Shown here: in pieces, positions 5,956-11,970 of the stretch
Position numbering within the stretch: the first letter of the stretch is position 1
Layout of the letters: every line of letters begins with the position of its first letter
IMG/VR virus record: IMGVR_UViG_3300045015_000004
Location: 1-23,501 of that record
DNA length: 23,501 bases
Strand: one strand, 5' to 3'
Source of the DNA: a virus
Made by a program: the position numbers and the translations under genes
The notes under the pieces: generated by a model
Told to the model about the DNA's origin: nothing
The model's database searches: none
The model's input: only the letters and a program-made list of their open reading frames with translations

Positions 5956-6979
5956 TTCGTTTCTCCCATTGGACTAGTTGCAGTTCCTCTCTCGGGAACT
6001 CGTGTACAGTGCCATCTTCGGAGACGCATTGGACTACGATGGTGGGGTTGTCTTTGTCAACGAAGACTTTGTAGTACTCGCCATCTTTAGCCTTCACCCA
6101 ATCGCCTTCATCGAATGGATGCTTGCTCTGCGTCAGGTCGCCTTTCAATAGCTCTTGGAACTTACTTGACTCAGTCCACTGCATGATCTCTTCTTCACGC
6201 TTCATCAACGTGGCAGCAGCGTTGTCTGTCTTGTTGATGTCACGCACGGCGAAGTCGCCTTCGTCATGTGAAGCATAGAACGTGGCTGCTGAGTACATGG
6301 CCCACACGTTCGTACCGTGAGAGTCTGCCCACTTGTGGTAGGCATCCATCAACTGCTGGATGCGACGGGCTGATATGTTGGGGATGAGTCTGTAGAATTG
6401 ATCGACTGTGAAATCTGACACAGCCATCTTCGACCACGCAGACCATCTTTCTGTCTGCTCGTAGTATGTCTTGTAGGCTCTGTTGACGATCTCACCAATT
6501 CTGGGCAGCGCAAGATTCGATGTATGCTTGACTACAGCTACATCGTATGATCCTGTAACCACTCCATTTGAACAGAAGAAGTCGATTGCTCCAGAATAAA
6601 TCTTGATGCTGGATGCACCGTCATACCCGTTGCTAACGACAACGCGAAATGCAACTGACGATCTGCGGCCAACAGCTTTCTTAGTTCCGGGGAACACGTA
6701 ATCTCTGAAGCACTGAGCTCCATAATATGCTGCTCTGTCATTAACTTGCATCCCCTGGATGATGTCGGCGGGTAGATGTCTCTTTAGCTCATCCTCGATG
6801 ACGTTGCACAAGTCTTGCATGTGCACAACTTTGTATCGTCTGCCGACAACACCGAGAACACGCTGCTCGTTATCCTCATCGAACCGTATGATTGCTTTGT
6901 GTGTGCTGACAGGTTGTAGACCTTGGCTGTCTTTGATGTACAAGCCGCGCTCGTACACCGGAAACATGATGTCCGTCAT
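5942..6979 (-). CDS. DUF932-like phage/plasmid protein (345 aa)
   Basis: The pattern of an N-terminal LGVVGRRYKVVHMQDLCNVI block (about residues 42-61), then VSNGYDGASSIKIYSGAIDF and CSNGVV, matches the DUF932 family widely found in phages and plasmids. The molecular function of that family is not established. Residues 165-275 are mostly helical. The last 55 residues (FDEGDWVKAKDGEYYKVFV onward) look like a separate small beta-barrel (SH3-like) domain. The start is the ATG with AAGGG upstream, in a leader behind a promoter candidate at 7019-7047, so this gene probably heads a sub-operon. The family assignment is from memory of sequence pattern. Confidence 0.7.
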   Translation of the reverse strand: MTDIMFPVYERGLYIKDSQGLQPVSTHKAIIRFDEDNEQRVLGVVGRRYKVVHMQDLCNVIEDELKRHLPADIIQGMQVNDRAAYYGAQCFRDYVFPGTKKAVGRRSSVAFRVVVSNGYDGASSIKIYSGAIDFFCSNGVVTGSYDVAVVKHTSNLALPRIGEIVNRAYKTYYEQTERWSAWSKMAVSDFTVDQFYRLIPNISARRIQQLMDAYHKWADSHGTNVWAMYSAATFYASHDEGDFAVRDINKTDNAAATLMKREEEIMQWTESSKFQELLKGDLTQSKHPFDEGDWVKAKDGEYYKVFVDKDNPTIVVQCVSEDGTVHEFPREELQLVQWEKRNEPS

Positions 6980-7018
6980 AGCTCACCCTTCTTGTTTACC
7001 GATCCAAACGCAACGGCG

Positions 7019-7047
7019 TTTGTATCACAGGTAGATCAGGCTGTCAA
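7019..7047 (-). promoter_or_regulatory. Leftward sigma70-like promoter before the DUF932-like gene
   Basis: On the minus strand TTGACA (7047-7042) and TACAAA (7024-7019) are spaced 17 bp apart. A perfect 7-bp inverted repeat (CAAACGC 7005-7011, GCGTTTG 7016-7022) overlaps the -10 and start region and could be an operator. The -35 overlaps the stop of the upstream zinc-ribbon gene. Confidence 0.6.
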
Positions 7048-7472
7048 GTACTTTTTGTAGGGAAGGCTGGCAGGAATACCTTCTCGAAAACGTTCTTGGC
7101 GACGAATACCTTCCCGTACTCCTTCGCCTTGCTCGCTGCCTCTTCGCCGCACAACTTCTCGATTGCGTCGGAGTCCTTCTTGATGACGCACCAGCGACTT
7201 GTTGGGTACACATCTTGATCCGTAACCTTGACTATAGGCACAGCCGTTCGCTTGTTCGGTTGCTCTGTGCACTCAATGACGGTGATCCCTTTGCTCATGT
7301 TGTCTCTGCAAGTGCCGCAAGGATCGTAGCTGAGCATCACGTACCTCGGTGCCTCTCCTTTGTAACTGTTACCGAGCAGGACTATACCTCTTGTTGGCTC
7401 GCCACACCAGAAGCAGACGATCATTGACGGGTTGAGGCCGTACTCGGGATGGAGCTTGATGCGATCACTCAT
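7044..7472 (-). CDS. Zinc-ribbon protein, function unknown (142 aa)
   Basis: I chose the ATG giving MSDRIKLHPEYG, which overlaps the HNH gene's end by 8 nt (ATGAGTGA), with GGAG 10 nt upstream. Two CxxC knuckles at residues 20-23 (CFWC) and 52-55 (CGTC) form a likely zinc ribbon, typical of small phage DNA- or RNA-associated proteins. The rest (VYPTSRWCVIKKDSDAIEKL, then a helix and a beta tail) is unassigned. A longer N-terminus in the same frame would lie over the HNH coding region and has no ribosome site. Confidence 0.75.
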   Translation of the reverse strand: MSDRIKLHPEYGLNPSMIVCFWCGEPTRGIVLLGNSYKGEAPRYVMLSYDPCGTCRDNMSKGITVIECTEQPNKRTAVPIVKVTDQDVYPTSRWCVIKKDSDAIEKLCGEEAASKAKEYGKVFVAKNVFEKVFLPAFPTKST

Positions 7473-7905
7473 GTTTGGATTGCTCCGTTCGCTCGTTGTT
7501 GATTCCAGTGACGGCCTCACGACTGATGCCGAACTTATCAGCGATCTCTTGATGAGTCTCACCACGATCCAACAGCTTCTTTATTCCACGGACGACTATC
7601 TTCGATAGGCCGTGACGCTCACGCGATTTCATGTCGTTGCTGTTATCTTGCTTGCTGCCCCAGAGTAGATGACGAGGGTTGCAGCATACTGGGTTGTCGC
7701 AGGTGTGCCTCACGACTCTGCCCTTCGCTTGTTCTCCAGTCATCAGTTCAAGAACGATGATGTACGCTGCGCGTTTCTTACCGTTGACTGTGAAGTATGG
7801 ACGTTCATCGATGAGTGACCCGATCCAAGGCCAGCAGCGTTCTTGGTTGCCTTGCATCATGTTGATATGCTTGAAGACATCTTGAGGTTTATTCTTCTTC
7901 ATCAT
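7465..7905 (-). CDS. HNH homing-type endonuclease with C-terminal HTH (146 aa)
   Basis: Residues 24-85 form an HNH_3-type nuclease: CWPWIG at the start, then RHTCDNPVCCNPRHLLWGS (67-84), containing His67, Asn76 and His79. Residues 100-135 (LSKIVVRGIKKLLDRGETHQ, then EIADKFGISREAVTGI) are a helix-turn-helix of the kind found at the C-terminus of homing endonucleases, used for DNA recognition. Such genes nick or cut one site and spread by repair. It is free-standing here and there is no intron or intein visible around it. AGGAGG lies 13 nt upstream of the first ATG, slightly far, so expression may be modest. Confidence 0.85.
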   Translation of the reverse strand: MMKKNKPQDVFKHINMMQGNQERCWPWIGSLIDERPYFTVNGKKRAAYIIVLELMTGEQAKGRVVRHTCDNPVCCNPRHLLWGSKQDNSNDMKSRERHGLSKIVVRGIKKLLDRGETHQEIADKFGISREAVTGINNERTEQSKHE

Positions 7906-8056
7906 TGTTGCGCAATGCCCTCCTAAAGTGACAACGCTTCCGGCCTATCAGTTGCGTTGCCTTCAAAACCTCGGGCAGTGCGGTCGGTATCTAGGCTTTT
8001 CGATCCCGGCCAAGGTGTTGTTTCCGTTCTTGCTCCCAATCGTTCACGGTTTCCAT
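7889..8056 (-). pseudogene. Possible small gene interrupted by an in-frame amber stop
   Basis: An ATG at 8056 overlaps the end of the 65-aa gene and reads 21 codons (METVNDWEQERKQHLGRDRK...) to a TAG at 7991-7993. The same frame stays open for 33 more codons (PTALPEVLKATQLIGRKRC...) to a TAA at 7889, inside the HNH gene start. Both halves look protein-like, so it may be a decayed gene or an amber-read-through product. It could equally be two chance frames, or one real 21-aa peptide plus spacer. Confidence 0.3.
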
Positions 8057-8241
8057 TGGGCTGCGTAGTCGCAGCGCGGCCCGCGCACATCCTCAAAAGC
8101 GGCCCTGCCGTTGTCGTGCAATTCACGAACGGCATAAACAACGTCATGCCCTGGGTTCAGCCCAAGAACCACCCTGATTAAAAGAAGTTGCGCCCGCATC
8201 CGTTCATACTCAGCCGTTCTGTCAACCATTGTCCTTTCCAT
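8044..8241 (-). CDS. Small charged protein, function unknown (65 aa)
   Basis: ATG with GGAGG 6 nt upstream, the best ribosome site in this cassette. A second ATG four codons in also has an AAGGA. The protein begins MERTMVDRTAEYERMRAQLL, is helical through about residue 50, and ends DYAAQWKP. No domain is recognised. It belongs to a run of small genes (8.0-9.3 kb) that look more GC-rich than the flanking genes, suggesting a separately acquired cassette. Confidence 0.65.
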   Translation of the reverse strand: MERTMVDRTAEYERMRAQLLLIRVVLGLNPGHDVVYAVRELHDNGRAAFEDVRGPRCDYAAQWKP

Positions 8242-8259
8242 GATGGGCCTCCCAATCGT

Positions 8260-8403
8260 TCACACTCGTTTGCGCGGTTTGTATGCCAGCAGAGCAGCCT
8301 TGATGACCGGCCAGTAATGCTCTAACTGAGCAAGTAGGGCGGGCGCTTCCATAGGGCGCTCCATGTCTTCGATAATCTGCTTTGGAGTTACTGCCTTCCT
8401 CAT
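8260..8403 (-). CDS. Very small helical protein, function unknown (47 aa)
   Basis: ATG overlaps the TGA of the preceding gene (ATGA), so coupling is expected; there is only a weak GGGAACC-type site upstream. The protein has one predicted helix pair (PKQIIEDMERPMEAPALLA, then LEHYWPVIKAALLAY) and a basic tail KPRKRV. No family is recognised. It is too short for automatic calling, but the overlap and codon pattern support it. Confidence 0.6.
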   Translation of the reverse strand: MRKAVTPKQIIEDMERPMEAPALLAQLEHYWPVIKAALLAYKPRKRV

Positions 8404-8609
8404 GTCCGGTTCCCATCCGTTTCGCGTTTGTCGGAGCCGAAGTTTTCCTGTGTGATCCTGTCGGCGCACTCGCCTATTGCCTTCCTGGGGTATAGCCAGA
8501 ATTGCGGTTCGTCGGCGTTCGGGAGCATCCGCCCCCTAAAGTTCCGAAGGCAGTCCTCGCAATAATCTGGACCGCCTGGAAGGCTGCAAAGGGTGATGTC
8601 CGTTATCAT
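8400..8609 (-). CDS. Small cysteine-containing protein, possible zinc-binding (69 aa)
   Basis: ATG overlaps the upstream gene's TGA. Cysteines at residues 8, 17, 20 and 48 (CSLPGGPDYCEDC, later GEC) could bind zinc. The C-terminus (GSDKRETDGNRT) is encoded by a junction sequence related to those of the neighbouring genes. No known family is recognised. It starts with a weak ribosome site and probably depends on translational coupling. Confidence 0.65.
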   Translation of the reverse strand: MITDITLCSLPGGPDYCEDCLRNFRGRMLPNADEPQFWLYPRKAIGECADRITQENFGSDKRETDGNRT

Positions 8610-8815
8610 TTGTCGGCACCGTCGCGTTTGGGGGACGCCTTGGCGAGCGCCGCGCGGGATTGGGCGAGGGTTTCAAGGATCACGGTGGCATTGTCCAGCG
8701 CCGCCCGCAGCCGTTCGATCTCGGCAGAAGCCTCATCCAACAGGTTCCACGCTTCACCGATGGGTAACTTGGGGTTGCATGCGGCCTTACCTAATCTCTC
8801 TACTAAATCAGCCAT
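8606..8815 (-). CDS. Small helical protein, function unknown (69 aa)
   Basis: I chose the ATG giving MADLVERLGKAA, with AGGGA 8-9 nt upstream, inside the shared junction repeat. It overlaps the end of the previous gene by 8 nt. The protein is mainly helical (EASAEIERLRAALDNATVIL), with a lysine-rich end, KASPKRDGADK. The pattern resembles small phage proteins often annotated as 'Lar-like' or ead-like, but I cannot assign it. Confidence 0.7.
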   Translation of the reverse strand: MADLVERLGKAACNPKLPIGEAWNLLDEASAEIERLRAALDNATVILETLAQSRAALAKASPKRDGADK

Positions 8816-8996
8816 GTTCGGAATCCCTTTTGTCTGCGCCCAAATCACACCCGTCATCTTTATAGACAGGCAGACCCTTAACTTTCAGGTCAGCGTTGAA
8901 GCGTAGGAATGGAGGAAACTTAAACTTACACCATCCGATGAAGCTGGCTGGCGGCGGGTGGGACGAAGAAAGAAATCGGCAGTTCTCACACTTCAT
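8808..8996 (-). CDS. Small zinc-finger-like protein (62 aa)
   Basis: I chose the ATG giving MKCENCRFLSSS, which overlaps the upstream gene's TGA (ATGA) and has AGGA 9 nt upstream in the junction repeat. Four cysteines (Cys3, Cys6, Cys23, Cys50) fit a small zinc-binding fold: CENC at the start, GWCKFKFPPF in the middle, DDGC near the end. Similar short 'C-x2-C ... WC' proteins are frequent in phage accessory cassettes. The function is unknown. Confidence 0.7.
   Translation of the reverse strand: MKCENCRFLSSSHPPPASFIGWCKFKFPPFLRFNADLKVKGLPVYKDDGCDLGADKRDSEHG
8815..8834 (-). repeat. Junction repeat copy 2 (gene-end/SD/start sequence)
   Basis: On the minus strand GACAAAAGGGATTCCGAACA spans the end of the 62-aa gene and runs into the ATG of the 69-aa gene. 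It matches the copy at 8997-9016 at 18 of 20 positions. The purine core serves as the ribosome site and the last A begins the start codon. Confidence 0.75.
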
Positions 8997-9277
8997 TGTT
9001 CGGAATCCTGTTTGTCGGTAGCTCCTCGGTTCGATCTGTCTCTCGTCAACCAATCATCAGTGACATCGAGCATTGATACGCTTCCGTCTTCGTGCCAAGT
9101 AACTTTGTGCATCTTTCCATCGTCACGAAGCTCGATGAAGTGGCCCAGAGTGAAGTCTCTGTTAGCAGCAAGCCAGATTCGCCATCCCGAATGATCGTCC
9201 TCTTCAAAGAACTCGGCTCGGAGACTCTTCAACCCGAGTTGTATTGGTATATGTCTGGCTGGATAGCGTTCTGGCAT
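8993..9277 (-). CDS. Unrecognised small protein (94 aa)
   Basis: I chose the ATG giving MPERYPARHIPI, with AAGGA 10 nt upstream. A GTG eight codons earlier lacks a site. The protein is soluble and mixed alpha/beta, with aromatic-rich strands (DDHSGWRIWLAANRDFTL) and a W-containing end (DVTDDWLTRD). The C-terminal residues ATDKQDSEQ are encoded by the junction repeat shared with neighbours. No family is recognised. Confidence 0.7.
   Translation of the reverse strand: MPERYPARHIPIQLGLKSLRAEFFEEDDHSGWRIWLAANRDFTLGHFIELRDDGKMHKVTWHEDGSVSMLDVTDDWLTRDRSNRGATDKQDSEQ
8997..9016 (-). repeat. Junction repeat copy 1 (gene-end/SD/start sequence)
   Basis: On the minus strand GACAAACAGGATTCCGAACA encodes the end of the 94-aa protein, supplies the AGGA ribosome site and is followed directly by the ATG of the 62-aa gene. 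A diverged relative lies at 8401-8432, at another gene junction. Confidence 0.75.
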
Positions 9278-9363
9278 GGCATTGTTGTCCTTCGTGACCA
9301 CATTTCAGCGCACACAGATTTTTCTGACATGGACACAACGAGCAGAGAACAACTACCAATGAC

Positions 9364-9558
9364 TCACTCCTTGATCCGATCAACACGAATGGCAGGCAAC
9401 ACGACGAGTTGCTCTCGAATTGCTCTGGCTATGTCTTGTGTTCCGAGTGCTACTTGCGTAACACTCTTGTCGAGTTGATGAATGGTGATTGACTGCCCGA
9501 TGCTTATGCCAATTGCTAGACATAGAGAGCAAGCGGCTATGAATGCTGAGGCTTGCAT
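9364..9558 (-). CDS. Small single-pass membrane protein (64 aa)
   Basis: ATG with AGG about 8 nt upstream, overlapping the previous gene's end by 22 nt. Residues 4-25 (SAFIAACSLCLAIGISIG) form one hydrophobic segment, so an N-terminal membrane anchor or uncleaved signal is likely. The following part (QLDKSVTQVALGTQDIARAI) is amphipathic helix. It has no lipobox ending consistent with a lipoprotein and no endolysin motif nearby, so a spanin or holin call is not supported. The 86 bases from here to the next gene hold no convincing frame. Confidence 0.65.
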   Translation of the reverse strand: MQASAFIAACSLCLAIGISIGQSITIHQLDKSVTQVALGTQDIARAIREQLVVLPAIRVDRIKE

Positions 9559-9806
9559 GACTTCAGCCTGTCTATCATCGTCAACACAAGATCGTGGTCG
9601 TACCCGACATGCATCATGCCCTCACGATGATTAGGGTTGCCGATAGTGAAGTGTGCATCGACATGCAGCAGTAGATTGCAGACGTCAGACCTGATGCGTT
9701 CGAGTTCATCTAGCAAGGCACATGCGTTGGCATGGTCAAGTTGACCACCTCCATCAACATGAGCACGCATGTGCTCTAGATATTCACGACTCATCTGTTC
9801 TGACAT
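9537..9806 (-). CDS. Unrecognised small protein, His-rich (89 aa)
   Basis: The ATG lies two bases after the TAG of the upstream gene. The ribosome site is weak, so translation probably depends on coupling. The N-terminal half is helical (SREYLEHMRAHVDGGGQLDH, then a helix with LLDELERIRSDV). The C-terminal half contains several histidines (HVDAHFTIGNPNHREGMMHV). No catalytic signature could be matched. It overlaps the membrane-protein gene. Confidence 0.65.
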   Translation of the reverse strand: MSEQMSREYLEHMRAHVDGGGQLDHANACALLDELERIRSDVCNLLLHVDAHFTIGNPNHREGMMHVGYDHDLVLTMIDRLKSCKPQHS

Positions 9807-9808
9807 GA

Positions 9809-10042
9809 CTACACCGTTATGTAGGTAGTCAGTTCGATGCAGATGTTAGTCTCGCCACTGGTCAGTGGGCTTGTGTACGGCTTTCCATTGATGGTAACAT
9901 CGATGTCGTTGGTCTTCGCTTCTTCAATCACTTGATGTAGCTTGGTCACGACTTCATCGATTGCCGTTGCACACTCAGCCAGGCTCTTACGCGGAACGTT
10001 GGTGATCCCGGCTTGTTGTTTGTCTTTGCTGGTCCTGCTCAT
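9809..10042 (-). CDS. Unrecognised small protein (77 aa)
   Basis: I chose the second ATG (MSRTSKDKQQAG) because GGAG lies 6 nt upstream; the GGAG is itself created just after an upstream in-frame ATG. A basic N-terminus is followed by a helix (ECATAIDEVVTKLHQVIEEA) and a beta hairpin (DIDVTINGKPYTSPL). It is the first gene behind the promoter at 10168-10196, with a structured leader of about 120 nt. The function is unknown. Confidence 0.7.
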   Translation of the reverse strand: MSRTSKDKQQAGITNVPRKSLAECATAIDEVVTKLHQVIEEAKTNDIDVTINGKPYTSPLTSGETNICIELTTYITV

Positions 10043-10136
10043 TGTATTCTCCATTGTTAAGTGGGACTAGACTATTCGGCATAGAGCGTCTACTGTCTCT
10101 TGTTTCGGCTGTAAAAGGAGAGCCTAGCCTTATTCG

Positions 10137-10154
10137 GCCTGCCTCATCGCAGGC
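10137..10154 (-). other. 5' leader hairpin of the 10.0-kb sub-operon
   Basis: GCCTGC (10137-10142) and GCAGGC (10149-10154) form a perfect 6-bp GC stem with a 6-nt loop, starting about 7 nt after the predicted start site near 10161. It could stabilise the mRNA 5' end. The rest of the gap 10055-10208 holds no gene, but has further short GGCTAGGCT-like words. Confidence 0.4.
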
Positions 10155-10167
10155 GTCCCGTTCGGTT

Positions 10168-10196
10168 AACTTACTTCACTTGAACTTGTGTGTCAA
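10168..10196 (-). promoter_or_regulatory. Leftward sigma70-like promoter
   Basis: On the minus strand TTGACA (10196-10191) and TAAGTT (10173-10168) are 17 bp apart. The -35 is perfect and the -10 is weak (3 of 6 positions). It lies in a 154-bp gap after the 56-aa gene and would drive the small genes at 10.0 kb and leftward. Confidence 0.6.
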
Positions 10197-10208
10197 GTCC
10201 TTTTGTTG

Positions 10209-10379
10209 TTAGGTGGAAGTCTCGATGATCTCGATTCCAGCCTTCTTGAACTGGTCGGTGAACCACCTCCGATCTTCAGCGGAGAGCGCCTTGATCTCGG
10301 CCGCAAACTGCAAGAGCGTCTGGTCATCGCGTTTGCCAATGCTCTCTCTCATAGCGGCAACGAACGTCATCTGTTTCAT
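10209..10379 (-). CDS. Small helical protein, function unknown (56 aa)
   Basis: A complete 56-codon frame starts at ATG with GGAG 8 nt upstream and ends in TAA. The protein begins MKQMTFVAAMRESIGKR and continues with a strongly amphipathic helix (TLLQFAAEIKALSAEDRRWF) and the end KKAGIEIIETST. Small proteins of this type are frequent in podovirus early regions, but I cannot name a family. It fills what would otherwise be a 373-bp gap, and the ribosome site and codon pattern are convincing. Confidence 0.75.
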   Translation of the reverse strand: MKQMTFVAAMRESIGKRDDQTLLQFAAEIKALSAEDRRWFTDQFKKAGIEIIETST

Positions 10380-10427
10380 CTTGGTTTCTCCGAGACACGT
10401 TGTTGGTGAGTTACAAGTCTGGACTAC

Positions 10428-10940
10428 TTAGGCGACTTTCTCTTTCTGCTTGGCTTGGCTGGCATTACGCTTGGAAGTGGCCCTGCTCTTGATGGCAGCG
10501 TAGTTGAGTTGGCCAAGTGTCTCGCTGATCTCATCGTGCGTGCGTACAGCGTAGACGAACATGATCGCAGCAGCGTACATCTTGCTCTTGACCTGATCGA
10601 TGCGCGCCTCTTGCTCAAGGATTTGATCTTCCTTGCTCTTATCATCGTTGATGTGAGGCTTCTCTTCGTTGGCGAACTTGAACACGTCGAGCGGACTCTC
10701 GCTGAGCACGCTTCGACCAGCCAGAATGTTCAGCTTGTTCTCGAAGTTCGGCAGCAAGTTGCCGCCGAGGTAGGTGAGTTGGTTCTCCATCGCAGTCGCA
10801 ACTCCCCACGCATGGGCACGGCAGAGGTAGGCATCTTCGAGGATCACTTGGGACAACTCGAACAGACGCTTGGTATCGACGAGCGTGGGATCGTCTTCGG
10901 TAACGCGGAGAGTGGAGATGTAGTTGGCAATGTCAAACAT
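10428..10940 (-). CDS. Unrecognised early protein (170 aa)
   Basis: ATG with AAGGA 10 nt upstream. The protein is largely helical: residues 20-60 (TKRLFELSQVILEDAYLCRA), 60-80 (NQLTYLGGNLLPNFENKL) and 105-150 (EARIDQVKSKMYAAAIMFVY). The C-terminus is Lys/Ala/Gln-rich (NASQAKQKEKVA). The hydrophobic stretch near 120-132 is probably a buried helix, not a clear membrane span. The two flanking genes are also unknown. No motif was identified. Confidence 0.75.
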   Translation of the reverse strand: MFDIANYISTLRVTEDDPTLVDTKRLFELSQVILEDAYLCRAHAWGVATAMENQLTYLGGNLLPNFENKLNILAGRSVLSESPLDVFKFANEEKPHINDDKSKEDQILEQEARIDQVKSKMYAAAIMFVYAVRTHDEISETLGQLNYAAIKSRATSKRNASQAKQKEKVA

Positions 10941-10946
10941 GGCAGT

Positions 10947-11246
10947 TCATTTCCTTATGTTGTAGAGTTTGCACAGATCATCAAGGGTTTCGGTGAACGT
11001 GTATCTGCGATGCACAGCAGCATCAGCCTCTGCCATGTGTCGCTCGTAATCGCTCGGCTCTCTCGGGCCGAACGACAGCTTACGCAAACGCAACTCACGC
11101 TGTAGCAAGCGAGGCAGTCGAGAGAACGTAAGCTCTCCTCGCTGTTCGACGAGGACTATGACATCCTCATCGGTTAGTTCACGCTTACGCTTACGCACTT
11201 GACTGCGCTTGAGTTGATGCTGATACGTTATTGTAACGTTGCTCAT
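10947..11246 (-). CDS. Basic small protein, possible nucleic-acid binder (99 aa)
   Basis: ATG with AAGGAAAGG upstream. The N-terminal third is very basic (HQLKRSQVRKRKRELTDEDV). The middle contains a pattern that could be a winged-helix or HTH (EQRGELTFSRLPRLLQRELR), and the C-terminus is helical (TFTETLDDLCKLYNIRK). The charge suggests DNA or RNA binding; that is inference only. It follows the 121-aa gene by about 40 nt. Confidence 0.7.
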   Translation of the reverse strand: MSNVTITYQHQLKRSQVRKRKRELTDEDVIVLVEQRGELTFSRLPRLLQRELRLRKLSFGPREPSDYERHMAEADAAVHRRYTFTETLDDLCKLYNIRK

Positions 11247-11288
11247 ACGCCTTTCCTTTCACACAAGTTTTTCGTATATCAGCACAGC

Positions 11289-11654
11289 CTAGTTTGTACC
11301 ATGTGAACCAGCAAACAACTGTTCGGTCATGTGTTGGATCATCTCCTCGGCTGTCTTGAAGTCTAACTCGACGGGAACTTCCTTCTTCCAGTCGATGAGG
11401 TTATCTCTGACGTAGCCAGCAGTGAAGTCGGACAACAGATGTTGCCTGATGCTATGCTCATTAGTGCTGGTAACTGACACAGCCTGTCGAGCAGCAGCGA
11501 AGGCACAATCGATACCAAGTCCTGATACCGAGTGCGAGTTGATACACAGTCCACCTTCTGGTGTGGCTAGTATACTAACAAGCATGTCAGTCTTGCGGCT
11601 GTATCCGATAGCAGCGAACCCTGCCTTGTTGTAGTTGATGAGATGGGTTGTCAT
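11289..11654 (-). CDS. Unrecognised early protein (121 aa)
   Basis: I chose the ATG giving MTTHLINYNKAG, with GGAG 9 nt upstream; it starts one base after the stop of the upstream gene. A start three codons earlier has the GGAG directly adjacent and is less likely. The pattern of short strands with Ser/Cys and small residues (ILATPEGGLCINSHSVSG, then GIDCAFAAARQAVSV) suggests a compact alpha/beta fold. No family is recognised. Confidence 0.7.
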   Translation of the reverse strand: MTTHLINYNKAGFAAIGYSRKTDMLVSILATPEGGLCINSHSVSGLGIDCAFAAARQAVSVTSTNEHSIRQHLLSDFTAGYVRDNLIDWKKEVPVELDFKTAEEMIQHMTEQLFAGSHGTN

Positions 11655-11655
11655 G

Positions 11656-11904
11656 TTACTCATCTCCCAAGTTGGGAGAGAACATCTCATCCCACTCTTC
11701 GTCGGAGATTCCCGTCATCAGAAACTCACGATCAGAGTTGGACAGATGCGGGAATACATCTTGAATCAACGTCGATGTATTCATCCACTGATTCAACTGA
11801 TCCAATGAGATCGGCAGCATCTTCGAGTACTCTTTGCCTGAGTAGTCGGATCGCGCAGTGATGATTGTATTCTCTTCATCGACTGCAGTTGCTAGTATGA
11901 TCAT
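11656..11904 (-). CDS. Small acidic protein, function unknown (82 aa)
   Basis: I chose the ATG giving MIILATAVDEENT, with AGGAG 8 nt upstream; a longer frame would read through the terminator/attenuator at 11930-11970. After a beta hairpin the protein becomes acidic and helical (PISLDQLNQWMN, then SDEEWDEMFSPNLGDE). The acidic C-terminus could mimic DNA or contact a basic partner, which is speculative. It is the first gene after the structured stretch 11905-12240. Confidence 0.7.
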   Translation of the reverse strand: MIILATAVDEENTIITARSDYSGKEYSKMLPISLDQLNQWMNTSTLIQDVFPHLSNSDREFLMTGISDEEWDEMFSPNLGDE

Positions 11905-11929
11905 CTTGTTTCTCCTTTCTAACACAACA

Positions 11930-11970
11930 CCGAACAAAAATGTTCGGCCAATTCCAGCCGAACATTTTTG
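11930..11970. terminator. Three-armed terminator/attenuator before the 82-aa gene
   Basis: A 14-bp perfect inverted repeat (CAAAAATGTTCGGC at 11935-11948, GCCGAACATTTTTG at 11957-11970) has an A-run and a T-run at its ends, as in a bidirectional intrinsic terminator. A third arm, CCGAACA (11930-11936), can instead pair with TGTTCGG (11941-11947) around AAAA. The two hairpins share an arm and cannot coexist. In the leftward transcript the element lies about 25-65 nt before the 82-aa start codon. Confidence 0.65.

Noticed and set aside
7923-8147. 74-codon minus-strand frame in the gap before the HNH gene
   Set aside because: It overlaps the 65-aa gene in another frame. Its composition (TDRTARGFEGNATDRP) is not convincing. 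The frame with the amber stop reads better but is also uncertain.
9204-9386. 60-codon minus-strand frame rich in Cys
   Set aside because: It runs across the start of the well-supported 94-aa gene in another frame, has no ribosome site and shows no recognisable pattern.
10455-11105. 216-codon plus-strand open frame
   Set aside because: It is antisense to two minus-strand genes with good ribosome sites and crosses their junction.
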